Program-made: the position numbers and the translations under genes
Notes under the pieces: generated by a model
What the model saw: the letters and a program-made list of their open reading frames with translations, nothing else
The model's database searches: none
Told to the model about the DNA's origin: nothing
Part shown: positions 46,650-56,246 of the stretch, piece after piece
Layout of the letters: each line of letters opens with the position of its first letter
How positions within the stretch are numbered: position 1 is the stretch's first letter
From: Arthrobacter livingstonensis
Lineage (GTDB): Bacteria; Actinomycetota; Actinomycetes; Actinomycetales; Micrococcaceae
Reading direction: 5' to 3'
NCBI RefSeq assembly: GCF_003219815.1
Contig: NZ_QJVD01000003.1
Span: 124,001 to 188,000 of the forward strand
DNA length: 64,000 nt

Positions 46650-48019
46650 GCGCGGACACGGCGGTGGCCGTGGGCAGCGGCGGGAACGCCCGGACCGCGG
46701 CGTCCCGGCTCTTTGCTGCCGGCGCGAACGCCGGGCACGCAGCCCACCTGGCAGCCTACGGTGCGATGCCGCACCGCGGGCGGGGCTGGTCGCTGGTGCA
46801 GGAGTTGGAGGCGTCCGGGCTGACGGGGCGCGGCGGTGCCGGGTTCCCGGCCTGGCGAAAGTTTGCCGCCGCCGACCTTGCCCGCAGGCCCAACAGGTAT
46901 GCGCGGAGGTCGGGCGGGCCGGTGCTCATCGCGAACGGCGCGGAGGGCGAGCCGCTCAGCTTCAAGGACGCCACACTGCTGCGCAACGCCCCGCACCTGG
47001 TCATCGACGGCCTGCTCGCGGCCGCACAGGCGCTCGGAGCGGGCAGCCTGTTCATTTACGCGGGCGCAGATGAACAGGCAGCTGTGGGCGCCGCGCTCGC
47101 CGAACGCGGGGATGCCGGGCACATCGCGCTGGTCGAAGCGCCGGACGCCTTCGTTGCGGGCCAGGCCAGCGCCGTCGTCAACTTCCTGGAAACCGGCAGG
47201 GCCCTGCCCAGGGACCTGGCCGGCAGGCTCGCGGAAAGCGGTCTCAAGGGCCGACCCACCCTGATTCACAATGTTGAAACGTGGGCGCACATCGCCCTGG
47301 TGGCCTGCTACGGGGCCGGCTGGTACCGGTCGGCGGGCACGGCGGAGGACCCCGGCACCCGGCTGGTGTCCGTCACAGGAGATGTCCCTTCCGAACTGGT
47401 GCTCGAGGTGCCCGGCGGTTCCGTGCTGGAGGATGTGCTGTCGTCGGCGGGGGTCCGGGTGGGCGGTGTGGGGTCCGACGCCGTTTCCGCAGTTTTGGTG
47501 GGCGGTTACCATGGGCGCTGGGTCAGGCCGGCGGGAATGGTGCTTTCCGCCGGGGTGGGGGCCGTTGGCAGCGTCAGGTCCGGGGTGATTGTCAGGCCCG
47601 GGGCCGGGGTGCTCCACGTGCTCGGAGCGGGCAGGTGCGGGCTCGCGGCAACCGCTGGCATGGTGCAGTATTTGGCGGGGGAATCGGCCCGGCAGTGCGG
47701 CCCCTGCATGTTTGGGCTGCCCGCGCTCGCGGACGTCATGACCAGACTTGCGGCCGGAACGGGCGGGACAGGACTGGTCCGTGAGGTGGAGCGTCTGGCG
47801 GCTCTGGTGTCCGGCCGCGGCGCCTGCCACCACCCGGACGGCACGGTGCAGCTCATCCACAGCGCCCTGGAAACGTTCGCCGACGACGTCCGCTGGCACC
47901 TGGCCGGGCAGTGCAATGCGGACCAGGATCCGGCCGTGCAGGGGGTGTCCGGTCAGGGCCCGGCGGATCCGGCTGGGCAGGGCGTGGCCGGGCAGTATCC
48001 GGCTGGAGTCGCGCAGTGA
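46646..48019 (+). CDS. NuoF-like NADH dehydrogenase flavoprotein subunit
   Basis: A 457-residue protein with the complex I 51-kDa fold: TGRGGAGFPAWRKF at the start, ANGAEGEPLSFKDATLL and a C-terminal iron-sulfur region. The 4Fe-4S site reads ESARQCGPCMFG plus a later GACHHP: the first cysteine of the classical ESCGxCxPC pattern is Ala. Residues after about 420 are a low-complexity tail (GQGP/GQYP repeats). It probably oxidises NAD(P)H and feeds the ferredoxin or the membrane protein. No other complex I genes lie here. Confidence 0.85.
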   Translation: MSADTAVAVGSGGNARTAASRLFAAGANAGHAAHLAAYGAMPHRGRGWSLVQELEASGLTGRGGAGFPAWRKFAAADLARRPNRYARRSGGPVLIANGAEGEPLSFKDATLLRNAPHLVIDGLLAAAQALGAGSLFIYAGADEQAAVGAALAERGDAGHIALVEAPDAFVAGQASAVVNFLETGRALPRDLAGRLAESGLKGRPTLIHNVETWAHIALVACYGAGWYRSAGTAEDPGTRLVSVTGDVPSELVLEVPGGSVLEDVLSSAGVRVGGVGSDAVSAVLVGGYHGRWVRPAGMVLSAGVGAVGSVRSGVIVRPGAGVLHVLGAGRCGLAATAGMVQYLAGESARQCGPCMFGLPALADVMTRLAAGTGGTGLVREVERLAALVSGRGACHHPDGTVQLIHSALETFADDVRWHLAGQCNADQDPAVQGVSGQGPADPAGQGVAGQYPAGVAQ

Positions 48020-48264
48020 GTCCCATCGGGCCGGCGGCGCGGCTGCACATCGACTGGACCAGGTGCGACGGCCGCGGGCTTTGTGCCGAACTGTTGCCGG
48101 AAGCGCTGACCCGCGACGACTGGGGCTACCCGCTCGCCGCCCCCGGCCGCGTCCGGTCCGGGGCGGACAAGTCGAACGTCCCCGTCACGGGCGCGGAACT
48201 GGCTGCCGCCATGGACGCCGTGAAGCTCTGCCCGCTCCTGGCCCTGCGCATCACCCGTCCTTGA
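48016..48264 (+). CDS. Ferredoxin, 3Fe-4S type
   Basis: An 82-residue protein with CDGRGLC and KLCPLLAL, i.e. C-x5-C plus a CP, giving three cysteines as in monocluster [3Fe-4S] ferredoxins. The GTG start overlaps the stop of the NuoF-like gene (GTGA). It is the likely electron carrier between the NuoF-like protein and the membrane reductase. Confidence 0.85.
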   Translation: MSPIGPAARLHIDWTRCDGRGLCAELLPEALTRDDWGYPLAAPGRVRSGADKSNVPVTGAELAAAMDAVKLCPLLALRITRP

Positions 48265-48316
48265 GTGACGCTACCTGACATTCCCTCCTGCCAGCCGTCG
48301 TTGAGGGAGGGTCGGT

Positions 48317-50296
48317 TCAGCCGACGTGGACCCAGGGGCGCTGGGTGAGATCGGGCTCTGCCTCGCGGAGAACCTCGCGGGTGACAGGGGCAATCTCGCC
48401 CTCGCCAAAGAACAGGAACTTGAGCAGGTTGGTGATGGGGTTGCCCTCGTTCCAGCGGAAATAGATGTGCGGGATGACCCCGGTGGCGTCGCGGACATGG
48501 AGGAGGACGGCCGCCACGGTGTTGGGGACGGTGGAGCCGTGGACCTCCAGGATCTTGAAGCCGTGCCGGATGACACCACGGATTTCCAGGGCGGTCTCGA
48601 AGTCCGAGGAGTCGTCGACGATCACCTCAAGGAACAATGCCTCCTTGGGGTCGCCGATCTCGTTGACGGTGGCGGCGTGGCCGAGCTTGCGGCGGTAGGC
48701 GGCGGCGCTGCGGGTCTTGGGGTCGTGGGAGATGAAGCGGATGGTGCCTTCGTCCACGGCGGCGACAAATTTCATGGCCTGCTCGTCCATGCGGATGTAC
48801 GTGGCCCGGAGCTCGAAGGCGCGGCGCATCCGGGAGAGAAGGCTGACCCCCACAATGCCCACGATGAACAGTGCGGCAATCTTCAGCCCGTCGGGCCGCT
48901 CGATCGAGTTCGCCACGGTGGTGTACAGGAAGACGACGGACACGGCACCAAAGCCGATGGTCTGCGCGCGTTGTTTCTTACGCCTGGCCGAAAGCGTGAC
49001 GGCGACGGAGGCGGAGGTGATGAGGACCAGGACGCCCGTGGCATAGGCCCCGCCCTGGGCGTCGACACTGGCCTTGAACGCGAGTGTGATGATGACGGCG
49101 ATCGCGGAGAACACCAGCACCAGCGGACGCACCGCGCCGGCCCATTCCGGGGCCATGCCGAAGCGGGGCAGGTAGCGCGGAACCAGGTTCAGCAGGCCGG
49201 CCATGGCGGAGGCGCCGGCAAACCACAGGATGGCGATGGTGCTGACGTCGTACACGGTGCCGAAGCCCTCGCCGAGCAGCTGGTGGGCCAGGTAGGCCAG
49301 GGCGCGTCCGTTGGCGGCGCCGCCGGGCTGGAACGCGGCGGCGGGGATGAGGATGGTGGTGGCGAGCGAGGACGTGATGAGGAAGGTGCTCATGATGACG
49401 GCCGCCGTCGTCAGCAGCTTGTGCGCCCCGGCGATGCGGCCAGCAGGATTTTCCTCCGTGTCGCCGGGGCGGCCCTTGATCTGTGGCATGACGGCTACGC
49501 CGGTTTCAAAGCCGGACAGGCCCAGGGCCAGGCGCGGGAAGACAAGCAGCGCTATGGCCACGACCATGACGGGGTTGCCGTGTTGGGTGGTCAGTGCCGT
49601 CCACCAGTCGGCGGTGAGCAGCGGGCTGCCCGCGGCGTGCACCAGGGCGACGACGATTACCACCAGATTCAGCGTCAGGAACACGACCACCAGGACCACC
49701 GCGATGCCGATGGCCTCCTTGAAGCCGCGCAGGAACACGGCCCCCAGCGCAGCGACCAGCACCAGGGTGATGATGATGTTTTGCCCGTGCAGGAAGCTCG
49801 GCGCAAACGGGTTTTCAATGAGGTGTGCCGAGGCATCCGCGGCGGACAGCGTAATGGTGATCATGAAGTCCGTGGCGGCAAAGCCCAACAGCGCCAGCAC
49901 AAACAGCTTGCCCCACCAGCGGGGGAGCAGGCGTTCCAACATGGCGATCGAGCCGGCGCCGTGGGGGCTTTCGCGGGCAACACGCTTGTAGACGGGCAGC
50001 GCGCCAAAAAGGGTCACCAGGACCAGGACAATGGTGGCCAGCGGGGCGAGTACGCCGGCGGCCAGCGCGGCGATGGCCGGCTGGTAACCCAGGGTGGAAA
50101 AGTAGTCCAGGCCGGTCAGGCACATGACCCGCCACCACGCATGTGGCTTGTGGCCGGGGTCGGGACGGCCGTGGGGACCCTGGCGCTTGCCCGAGCTTTC
50201 CGGCAGGCCCTCCATGAGCCATTGGCGCAGGGCATGCGTGCCCGCGGGCTTGAGACGATCGCCGGGTTCCGCGGGTGGATGGGAGAGGGAAGTCAC
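48317..50296 (-). CDS. APC-superfamily amino acid permease
   Basis: A 659-residue transporter with about 12 helices followed by a 150-residue cytoplasmic C-terminus. Segments such as [33 protein letters not shown] and [10 protein letters not shown] match the amino acid/polyamine/cation transporter fold. The GTG at 50296 after AAAGGA is the preferred start. Its C-terminal domain ([18 protein letters not shown] onward) looks like a regulatory tail. Position before the guanidino enzymes suggests, without proof, import of an amino acid such as arginine. Confidence 0.85.
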   Translation of the reverse strand: MTSLSHPPAEPGDRLKPAGTHALRQWLMEGLPESSGKRQGPHGRPDPGHKPHAWWRVMCLTGLDYFSTLGYQPAIAALAAGVLAPLATIVLVLVTLFGALPVYKRVARESPHGAGSIAMLERLLPRWWGKLFVLALLGFAATDFMITITLSAADASAHLIENPFAPSFLHGQNIIITLVLVAALGAVFLRGFKEAIGIAVVLVVVFLTLNLVVIVVALVHAAGSPLLTADWWTALTTQHGNPVMVVAIALLVFPRLALGLSGFETGVAVMPQIKGRPGDTEENPAGRIAGAHKLLTTAAVIMSTFLITSSLATTILIPAAAFQPGGAANGRALAYLAHQLLGEGFGTVYDVSTIAILWFAGASAMAGLLNLVPRYLPRFGMAPEWAGAVRPLVLVFSAIAVIITLAFKASVDAQGGAYATGVLVLITSASVAVTLSARRKKQRAQTIGFGAVSVVFLYTTVANSIERPDGLKIAALFIVGIVGVSLLSRMRRAFELRATYIRMDEQAMKFVAAVDEGTIRFISHDPKTRSAAAYRRKLGHAATVNEIGDPKEALFLEVIVDDSSDFETALEIRGVIRHGFKILEVHGSTVPNTVAAVLLHVRDATGVIPHIYFRWNEGNPITNLLKFLFFGEGEIAPVTREVLREAEPDLTQRPWVHVG

Positions 50297-50443
50297 GGGA
50301 AGATCCTTTCGCCCCTGGACGCATGGCAGCAAGCACCGCTTAGTGTCGGCTAAGTGAGACTAACACCGGAATTTGGCGGCGGGCCCGGTCTTGACGGAAT
50401 CTTGACGCACGGGTTTCCGGTGGCGGCATTCCAGGGTCGCGAG

Positions 50444-50486
50444 GGCGGTGTTTCCGGCTCTCCGGCGGGGAGCCGGGAACACCGCC
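50444..50486. promoter_or_regulatory. Hairpin in 333-bp upstream region of ureohydrolase gene
   Basis: Arms GGCGGTGTTTCCGGCTC (50444-50460) and GAGCCGGGAACACCGCC (50470-50486) pair except for one G-T wobble, with a 9-base loop. It lies about 145 bp before the coding start, in an otherwise gene-free gap (50297-50629). It could be a leader structure, attenuator or terminator. I do not recognise a known riboswitch fold. Confidence 0.5.
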
Positions 50487-50629
50487 GTCGTGCTTGTTCC
50501 CGGCGCACGCTCCAACACCGGTATTTATCTGAGGAAAACTTTTGGTTCACATTGGGAAACTTCGGCTGTACGATGGTTTCACAGACCGCATGTGACGCAG
50601 GTCTACTGCTTCAAGAAACGAGGACGTCC

Positions 50630-51727
50630 ATGAAAGAGATCCGCATCGAGGCCAACGGGAACCTTGGCCCCATCGATTCTGCCCAGATTCCGCGCTACGC
50701 GGGCGCCGCCACGTACGCGCGCCTGCCGCGCCTGGACCAGGTCGCCAAGGCCGACGTGTCCGTCGTCGGCGTGCCCTTTGACAGCGGTGTTTCCTACCGT
50801 CCCGGTGCGCGTTTTGGCGCCAACCACGTCCGCGAAGCGAGCAGGCTGCTGCGCCCCTACAACCCGGCCTGGGACGTTTCCCCCTTTGAAAACTGCCAGG
50901 TGGCCGACGCCGGCGACATGGCTGTGAATCCGTTCAACATCAACGAGGCCATCGAGACCATCCAGCACAATGCCCTGGACTTGACCGCGGGCGGCTCCAA
51001 GCTGCTGACCATCGGCGGGGACCACACCATCTCGCTGCCGCTGCTGCGCGCCGCCGCGGAGCGCGCCGGCGAGCCCGTCGCCATGCTGCACTTTGACGCG
51101 CACCTGGACACCTGGGACACCTACTTCGGCGCCGAATACACCCACGGCACCCCGTTCCGCCGTGCCGTGGAGGAAGGCCTCCTGGACACCGAGGCCATCT
51201 CCCATGTGGGCACCCGCGGGCCGCTGTACGGCAAGAAGGACCTCGACGACGACCACCGCTTCGGTTTCGGCATCGTCACCGCCGCCGACGTCTACTACCA
51301 GGGCGTGCTGGAAACCGTGGCGAAAATCCGCGACCGCATTGGCAAGCGCCCCCTCTACATCTCCGTGGACATCGACGTCCTGGACCCCGCGCACGCCCCC
51401 GGCACCGGCACCCCCGAAGCCGGCGGACTCACCAGCCGCGAACTGATCGAAATCATCCGAGGCTTCCGCGGCATGAACCTCGTTGGCGCCGACATCGTCG
51501 AGGTCGCCCCCGCCTACGACCATGCCGAAATCACCGGCGTCGCCGCCAGCCACGTGGGCTTTGAGCTCATCTCCCTGATGGCTGACAACTTTGTCCCCGG
51601 CGACCGCTTTGGCACACCGAACGGCTATGCCGCGCAGGCCCTGGATGCGGAAGCACGACGCCGGCCGGCCGGGTTTTCGCCCACGGCTCCCGTTGCGCCC
51701 GGTGAGACCCGGGACGGCGCCAAGTGA
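50630..51727 (+). CDS. Ureohydrolase-family amidinohydrolase (agmatinase/guanidinobutyrase-like)
   Basis: A 365-residue manganese or nickel ureohydrolase. All six metal ligands are visible: His132 (GGDHTISLP), Asp156, His158 and Asp160 ([10 protein letters not shown]), Asp247 and Asp249 ([14 protein letters not shown]). It hydrolyses a guanidino compound to urea plus an amine; agmatine, 4-guanidinobutyrate or guanidine are all possible. The start at 50630 follows a CGAGGA site. Its stop overlaps the next gene (GTGA), whose product resembles a decarboxylase, favouring guanidinobutyrase in a 2-ketoarginine route. Confidence 0.85.
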   Translation: MKEIRIEANGNLGPIDSAQIPRYAGAATYARLPRLDQVAKADVSVVGVPFDSGVSYRPGARFGANHVREASRLLRPYNPAWDVSPFENCQVADAGDMAVNPFNINEAIETIQHNALDLTAGGSKLLTIGGDHTISLPLLRAAAERAGEPVAMLHFDAHLDTWDTYFGAEYTHGTPFRRAVEEGLLDTEAISHVGTRGPLYGKKDLDDDHRFGFGIVTAADVYYQGVLETVAKIRDRIGKRPLYISVDIDVLDPAHAPGTGTPEAGGLTSRELIEIIRGFRGMNLVGADIVEVAPAYDHAEITGVAASHVGFELISLMADNFVPGDRFGTPNGYAAQALDAEARRRPAGFSPTAPVAPGETRDGAK

Positions 51728-53457
51728 CGCCCCCGGCAGATCAGACGACGACGGCAGGCGTGGAAGTCGTCGGGGCCACGCAGGGTGTGGCAGTGGAAAC
51801 CGGGCACGCCCAGCGCAACGGCGGGGACCTCGTGGTCGAAACCCTGGCCGCCCTCGGTGCCAAGACCGTTTTCGGCATCCCCGGCCAACACGCGCTGGGC
51901 CTGTTCGACGCCCTCAGCCGCTCGCCGCTCCACTTTGTCTCCTCCCGCGTGGAAAACAACTCCGCCTTCGCAGCGGACGGCTACTCGCGCGCCACCGGCG
52001 AGGTGGGCGTGCTGTTCCTGTCCACCGGCCCCGGCGCACTGACCGCGCTGGCTGGCTTGCAGGAGGCCTATGCCACCGGCGTGCCGATGATCGTGGTTGC
52101 CAGCCAGATCCCGTTGGAAGGCCTGGGCGCCCGGCGCAAGGGAATGTTGCACCAGCTCGACGACCAAAAGGCCTCGGCGGCCAACGTCACCAAGAGCCAG
52201 CGGCTCATCCAGCACGCCTCCGGCATCCCGTCCGCCATCCAGGACGCCTGGACGGAGGCCGTTTCCTCGCCGCAGGGGCCGGTGTGGATTGAGGTGCCGC
52301 AAAACGTGCTGCTGGATCCGATTTTTGTGCCCGCCGTCGAGGACGCCCTGGCCGACCCCTTCGACAACCCACCGCGCGTGGAACTGGTCCGCGAGGCCGT
52401 CAAGTGGCTGACGGATGCTGTGCGCCCGGCCATTGTGGCGGGCGGCGGGGTGCGCCGCGGCAACGCATCCGCGCAGCTGCTCTCCATCGCCGAAAAGCTG
52501 AACGCCCCCGTGGTTTGCACTCCGGGCGGCAACGGCGCGTTCCCCTGGCACCATGAGCTGTCGCTGCAGTCGTGGGTCGAGGACCGCTACGTCACCGAGG
52601 TGCTCGAGGATGCCGACGTCCTGGTGGTCATCGGCTCCTCCCTGGGCGAGGTCTCCAGCAACTACTTCACCATGGAGCCACGCGGGCGCATCATCCAGAT
52701 CGACGCCGAACCCCGGGTCCTGGAGTCCAACCGTCCCGCGCTTGGCATCCGTGCGGACGCCGGCCAGGCGCTGACCGCGCTCGACGACGCCCTGGACGCT
52801 TCACTGAGCGCCGACGCCAACTGGCACGGGGCAACGCCGCAGGCTGTGGTCGCTGAGACGCTCGCCCAGGTCAATGCGCGGCTCGACGAGCAGGACCTGG
52901 CCCTGGAACGGAAGTTCATGGCGGACATCCGCGAGGCCGTTCCGTCGGATATGCAGACGTTCTGGGACATGACCATTTCCGCCTACTGGGGCTGGAGTTG
53001 CTGGGATTCCCGCGACGGCGAATTCCACTCCGCCCAGGGCGCCGGCGGCCTCGGCTACGGATTCCCGGCAGCCATTGGCGGGTCCCTCGGGCTGCAAAGT
53101 TTGGGCTTGCCCGCACGGGTGCTGGCCGTGGCCGGCGATGGTTCGTCCATGTACTCCATCTCCGAACTGGCTACTGCCAAGCAGCACAACGCCCCGGTCA
53201 CATGGCTTATTGTGGACGACGGCGGCTACGGCATCCTGCGCGAATACATGGTCGGCGCCTTCGGCAAGGCCACGCACACCGAACTGGCCCGGCCGGACTT
53301 CGTGAAGTTGGCAGAAGCGTTCGGCGTCCCGGCCAAGCGTGTGAAGCCAGAGGACGTCGGGGACGCGCTGAGGGAGGGCTTCGCCGCGGGCGGTCCCAAC
53401 GTCGTCGTGGTTGACGTGCTGTTGAAGATGTTCGGGCCCACGCACCTGGACATCTAG
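51724..53457 (+). CDS. Thiamine diphosphate-dependent decarboxylase, acetolactate-synthase-like (AruI-like)
   Basis: A 577-residue ThDP enzyme with the three expected domains: the pyrimidine-binding domain with Glu77 ([15 protein letters not shown]), the central domain, and the pyrophosphate domain with [24 protein letters not shown] (Gly471-Asp472-Gly473). A GTG start overlaps the ureohydrolase stop. Family members include acetolactate synthase, benzoylformate decarboxylase and AruI, the 2-ketoarginine decarboxylase. The neighbour suggests the last, but the reaction is inferred. Confidence 0.85.
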   Translation: MTPPADQTTTAGVEVVGATQGVAVETGHAQRNGGDLVVETLAALGAKTVFGIPGQHALGLFDALSRSPLHFVSSRVENNSAFAADGYSRATGEVGVLFLSTGPGALTALAGLQEAYATGVPMIVVASQIPLEGLGARRKGMLHQLDDQKASAANVTKSQRLIQHASGIPSAIQDAWTEAVSSPQGPVWIEVPQNVLLDPIFVPAVEDALADPFDNPPRVELVREAVKWLTDAVRPAIVAGGGVRRGNASAQLLSIAEKLNAPVVCTPGGNGAFPWHHELSLQSWVEDRYVTEVLEDADVLVVIGSSLGEVSSNYFTMEPRGRIIQIDAEPRVLESNRPALGIRADAGQALTALDDALDASLSADANWHGATPQAVVAETLAQVNARLDEQDLALERKFMADIREAVPSDMQTFWDMTISAYWGWSCWDSRDGEFHSAQGAGGLGYGFPAAIGGSLGLQSLGLPARVLAVAGDGSSMYSISELATAKQHNAPVTWLIVDDGGYGILREYMVGAFGKATHTELARPDFVKLAEAFGVPAKRVKPEDVGDALREGFAAGGPNVVVVDVLLKMFGPTHLDI

Positions 53458-53527
53458 GGCTGACGGCGTCGGCACACTTGGCATTTTGCCTTGAGCCGGT
53501 GCTTTTCCGGGCTTGCCGCGATAAGAT

Positions 53528-53546
53528 GTCAGACAAGCGTCAGACA
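53528..53546. promoter_or_regulatory. Direct-repeat operator before Phd-domain gene
   Basis: GTCAGACA occurs twice, 11 bp apart (53528-53535 and 53539-53546), ending about 12 bases before the start codon. Such sites are typical of autoregulation by antitoxin-type proteins. Confidence 0.5.
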
Positions 53547-53558
53547 TAGGAGATCATG

Positions 53559-54365
53559 ATGGCCACCATCACCGTCCGCGAGCTTGCACGGAATGCCAAG
53601 GAAGTTTTCGATGAGCTGGAGGAGAGCGGGGCTCCGTTGGTCATCACCAGAAATGGGCTGCCGGTCGCGGCGCTGGTGTCCATCGACCAGCACGAGGCCG
53701 AAGCGTACCTGATCGCCTCCGCGCCTGAGCTCATCGAGAATCGGAAGCATGCGGAAGCGGCCATCCTGGAGGGCCGCACCATTCCGCTGGCCGAGGCACT
53801 GCTCGAGTTTGGGAATGAACCGGCGGAGAGCGAACCGGAGGAGATCACTGCCGGGGAACCGGAGCTGGTCGACGCCACGGATGGACGCCAGGCAGTGGAA
53901 CCGGGTTGGGCCTTGGAATGGACCGAACTGGCACCGCTCATTGGCTCGAGTTTGGTGGGCGAGGTGGAAAAAGAGGCTGTCCAATTCACCGAGGAGGTCA
54001 CGAAGAAAACGCTCCAGGCCGTTGGGGCGGCTCAGGGCGCCGTTGCGGGCGAGGGTGGAAAGTGGCAGGCGGAACTGCAACAACTGAATGAGCGCCTGTT
54101 CGGGCTGAAATTTCGGGACGAGATACTTCGCGTCACGCAGGAGCGCCTGTCCGCCATCAGCGGTGGAGTTCTGACAGGCGTGGACATTGGTTCGGACAGG
54201 CTGGTGGGGCGCCACCAAACCGACGCCGCATTCAAGGTGGTCGCGGTGAGCGTGGGCAAAATGAACAGTACTTTGATCGCTCACAGTGCGAAGCAGCGTG
54301 ACCCGCTTGTTGCCTACCAGCTCCTTGAATCCGGGTTGCAGGGCGGCATTGCGTCCTTTGCGTAG
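53559..54365 (+). CDS. Phd/YefM-antitoxin-domain protein with unknown C-terminal region
   Basis: A 268-residue protein. Residues 1-45 match the Phd/YefM DNA-binding antitoxin domain (TITVRELARNAKEVFDELEESGAPLVITRNGLPVAALV). About 220 more residues follow: an acidic linker and a helical region with repeated Glu and Gln and a final ISGGVLTGVDIGSDRLVGRH segment. True antitoxins are about 80 residues. No toxin gene follows; the next gene is convergent. AGGAG favours the second of two adjacent ATGs (53559). Confidence 0.7.
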   Translation: MATITVRELARNAKEVFDELEESGAPLVITRNGLPVAALVSIDQHEAEAYLIASAPELIENRKHAEAAILEGRTIPLAEALLEFGNEPAESEPEEITAGEPELVDATDGRQAVEPGWALEWTELAPLIGSSLVGEVEKEAVQFTEEVTKKTLQAVGAAQGAVAGEGGKWQAELQQLNERLFGLKFRDEILRVTQERLSAISGGVLTGVDIGSDRLVGRHQTDAAFKVVAVSVGKMNSTLIAHSAKQRDPLVAYQLLESGLQGGIASFA

Positions 54366-54377
54366 CCGGTGCGGGTG

Positions 54378-54833
54378 TCAGTGCGATGGGTCAAGATGCC
54401 GCGCCATGTAGGCGTCATCTTCGCGTTGTTGGGCCGAAAGATTGACGATGCCGATGTAGACAACCGTGGTCACGGCAGTCGCCGCGCCAGCCAGTGTTGC
54501 TGCAAAGAAGTATCGATACGGCTCGAACGGCCAGGTGGGTATCATGCCGAGTATCCCGCCCGCTTCCCCAACCCCAAACCAAAGAAACGTCGCCGGGCTC
54601 AATGCCTTCCGGATGCTGTGGCCCATCCGTGCGGGAAAGGCCGAGAGCAAGGCAAGCGCAACAAGCAGTGTTGCGATGATGACTGCCATGGTGGAGAAGA
54701 ACACGGCCATGTCGGACACCGTGGGTTTGGTGGGACCCACCGCCGGGGCGAGAAACGCCGAAATTATGCCCACGGCCAGAGGTGCTCCGATGTGAACAAG
54801 AAGAGACTTCATTTTTGACTTGCCGGCTGCCAT
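54378..54833 (-). CDS. Hypothetical membrane protein
   Basis: A 151-residue protein with about four hydrophobic segments (LLVHIGAPLAVGIISAFLAP, DMAVFFSTMAVIIATLLVALALLS, the FLWFGVGEAGGILGM region, FFAATLAGAATAVTTVVYIGI) and a short charged tail. The start at 54833 is supported by AAGGGG. It overlaps the upstream gene by 25 bp, suggesting coupling. No family recognised. Confidence 0.6.
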   Translation of the reverse strand: MAAGKSKMKSLLVHIGAPLAVGIISAFLAPAVGPTKPTVSDMAVFFSTMAVIIATLLVALALLSAFPARMGHSIRKALSPATFLWFGVGEAGGILGMIPTWPFEPYRYFFAATLAGAATAVTTVVYIGIVNLSAQQREDDAYMARHLDPSH

Positions 54834-55177
54834 GGCAGGCCCCCTTGCCTGCGTATCGCCCGGTATCGCTCTTCGCTGACAATGCGGACAACTGTCAAGG
54901 TGCCGAATCCGCGGCCGGACTCCCAGAAATCTGGTTCCCCCTTGTCCCATAGGCAAATGGCCATGCGGGTACCGAGCGGGAAGCCGATCCATGACCCGTG
55001 TGGATCGGACGCCCATTTCATGGGACTTGCCTGATACAAAAAATCGTTCGTGAGATTGTCCAGCAGCTTCAAGTACTTTATGCGGTCGGACCGCAGGCCG
55101 AGGTCGTCCGTCATGAGGGAAGGCGCGCGGCCGTCTGGATCTGCGGGCACCAGTTTAATGGTGAAATTCGTGGCCAT
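54809..55177 (-). CDS. Hypothetical cytoplasmic protein
   Basis: A 122-residue soluble protein starting at 55177 after GGTGAGGG. It is moderately charged, with several Trp and Asp residues, and contains a central WIGFPLGTRMAICLWDKG. It is probably in one transcript with the following membrane protein. No family recognised. Confidence 0.6.
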   Translation of the reverse strand: MATNFTIKLVPADPDGRAPSLMTDDLGLRSDRIKYLKLLDNLTNDFLYQASPMKWASDPHGSWIGFPLGTRMAICLWDKGEPDFWESGRGFGTLTVVRIVSEERYRAIRRQGGLPWQPASQK

Positions 55178-55273
55178 CCCTCACCATCCCGGGTGTTGCC
55201 GCCAAGCCAACTCCTTGTACACACGATACCCTCACCTGAACCCGCCTGGCCCGGTCACGCGGATAATGGGCAC

Positions 55274-55609
55274 ATGGAGTCGGTGGAGCGCTTTGAGGCG
55301 GTGGTGAACCGGTTTGCCGGTGTGCCGGGGGTGGAGCCGCCCGATGTCCGACGCGGCTTTGGGCGCTCGGCGCTGCGGATTGACGGCCGGATTTTCGCCA
55401 TGCTGGTGCGTGGCAGCTTTGTGGTAAAACTTCCCAAGTCCCGCGTGGACTCCTTGGTCGTGGCGGGGCAGGGCGGCCGCTTTGACGCCAACAAGGGAAC
55501 GCCCATGAGGGAATGGTTCGCCGCCGGCTTGGACTCGAGCCTGGATTGGGGCGGCTTGGCGGGGGAGGCGCTGGAATTCGTGCGCGGCCCGGCGCAGGCG
55601 GGCACCTAG
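55274..55609 (+). CDS. Small protein of TfoX/YjbR-like fold
   Basis: A 111-residue protein with MERFEAVVNRFAG-like helices followed by GRSALRIDGRIFAMLVRGSFVVKLPKSRVDSLV, a pattern like TfoX N-terminal or YjbR (MmcQ) domains. The assignment is based on this pattern only. It is 10 bp before the next gene on the same strand. Confidence 0.6.
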   Translation: MESVERFEAVVNRFAGVPGVEPPDVRRGFGRSALRIDGRIFAMLVRGSFVVKLPKSRVDSLVVAGQGGRFDANKGTPMREWFAAGLDSSLDWGGLAGEALEFVRGPAQAGT

Positions 55610-55619
55610 ACTGGTCCGC

Positions 55620-56246
55620 ATGGCGATTGTGTATGCGGCCCAACTGCGGCCCACGAAAATGGAACTTTTGGCTCAATGGCTGCCCCAACATCCGTGGTTC
55701 GGCGGCGACGCCACGGCGCTGCTGCGGCTGGGCTCCTTCCGCTTTGACGACCCCGACGGCGAGGTGGGCGTCGAAACCATCCTGGTGGGCGCCGGGGACA
55801 ACGCGTACCAGGTGCCGCTGAGCTACCGCGGAGCGCCGCTGGACGGGGCCGAAGCGTTCCTGATCGGCACCATGGAGCATTCGGTGCTCGGGCGCCGCTG
55901 GGTGTATGACGCCACGGCGGATCCCGTCTACGTTGGTGAACTTGCCGCCGCGGTGCTCACCGGCAAGGTGCAGGCCGTGGAATACCGCGAGGTGGACGGG
56001 CGCCATGAAACCCTTCCGACGACGGCCCAGCTCGCCAGTACGGGAACCGCTGCGTCAGTGCCTGTCCTGTCGCCCAGCCAGCCGACGACGGCGGACACGG
56101 TCACCACCGTTCCTGCCGGGGCACTCACGCTGCGCATTGCCCGTGTACTGGACCTGCCCGGCGTCGTGCACGGGGATCCCGCGCTTACGGTGACGTGGGC
56201 GGGACATGAAACGCCCGTTCAGCTGGCCTCGGCGGGATCCGCCTGA
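55620..56246 (+). CDS. Maltokinase N-terminal cap-like domain protein
   Basis: A 208-residue protein whose first 120 residues (MAIVYAAQLRPTKMELLAQWLPQHPWF..., VETILVGAGDNAYQVPLSYRG, MEHSVLGRRWVYDATADPVY) resemble the N-terminal cap domain of actinobacterial maltokinases. The kinase part is absent, so it is a stand-alone cap-domain protein of unknown role. Its end overlaps the convergent NAD(P)-binding gene by 28 bp. Confidence 0.65.
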   Translation: MAIVYAAQLRPTKMELLAQWLPQHPWFGGDATALLRLGSFRFDDPDGEVGVETILVGAGDNAYQVPLSYRGAPLDGAEAFLIGTMEHSVLGRRWVYDATADPVYVGELAAAVLTGKVQAVEYREVDGRHETLPTTAQLASTGTAASVPVLSPSQPTTADTVTTVPAGALTLRIARVLDLPGVVHGDPALTVTWAGHETPVQLASAGSA

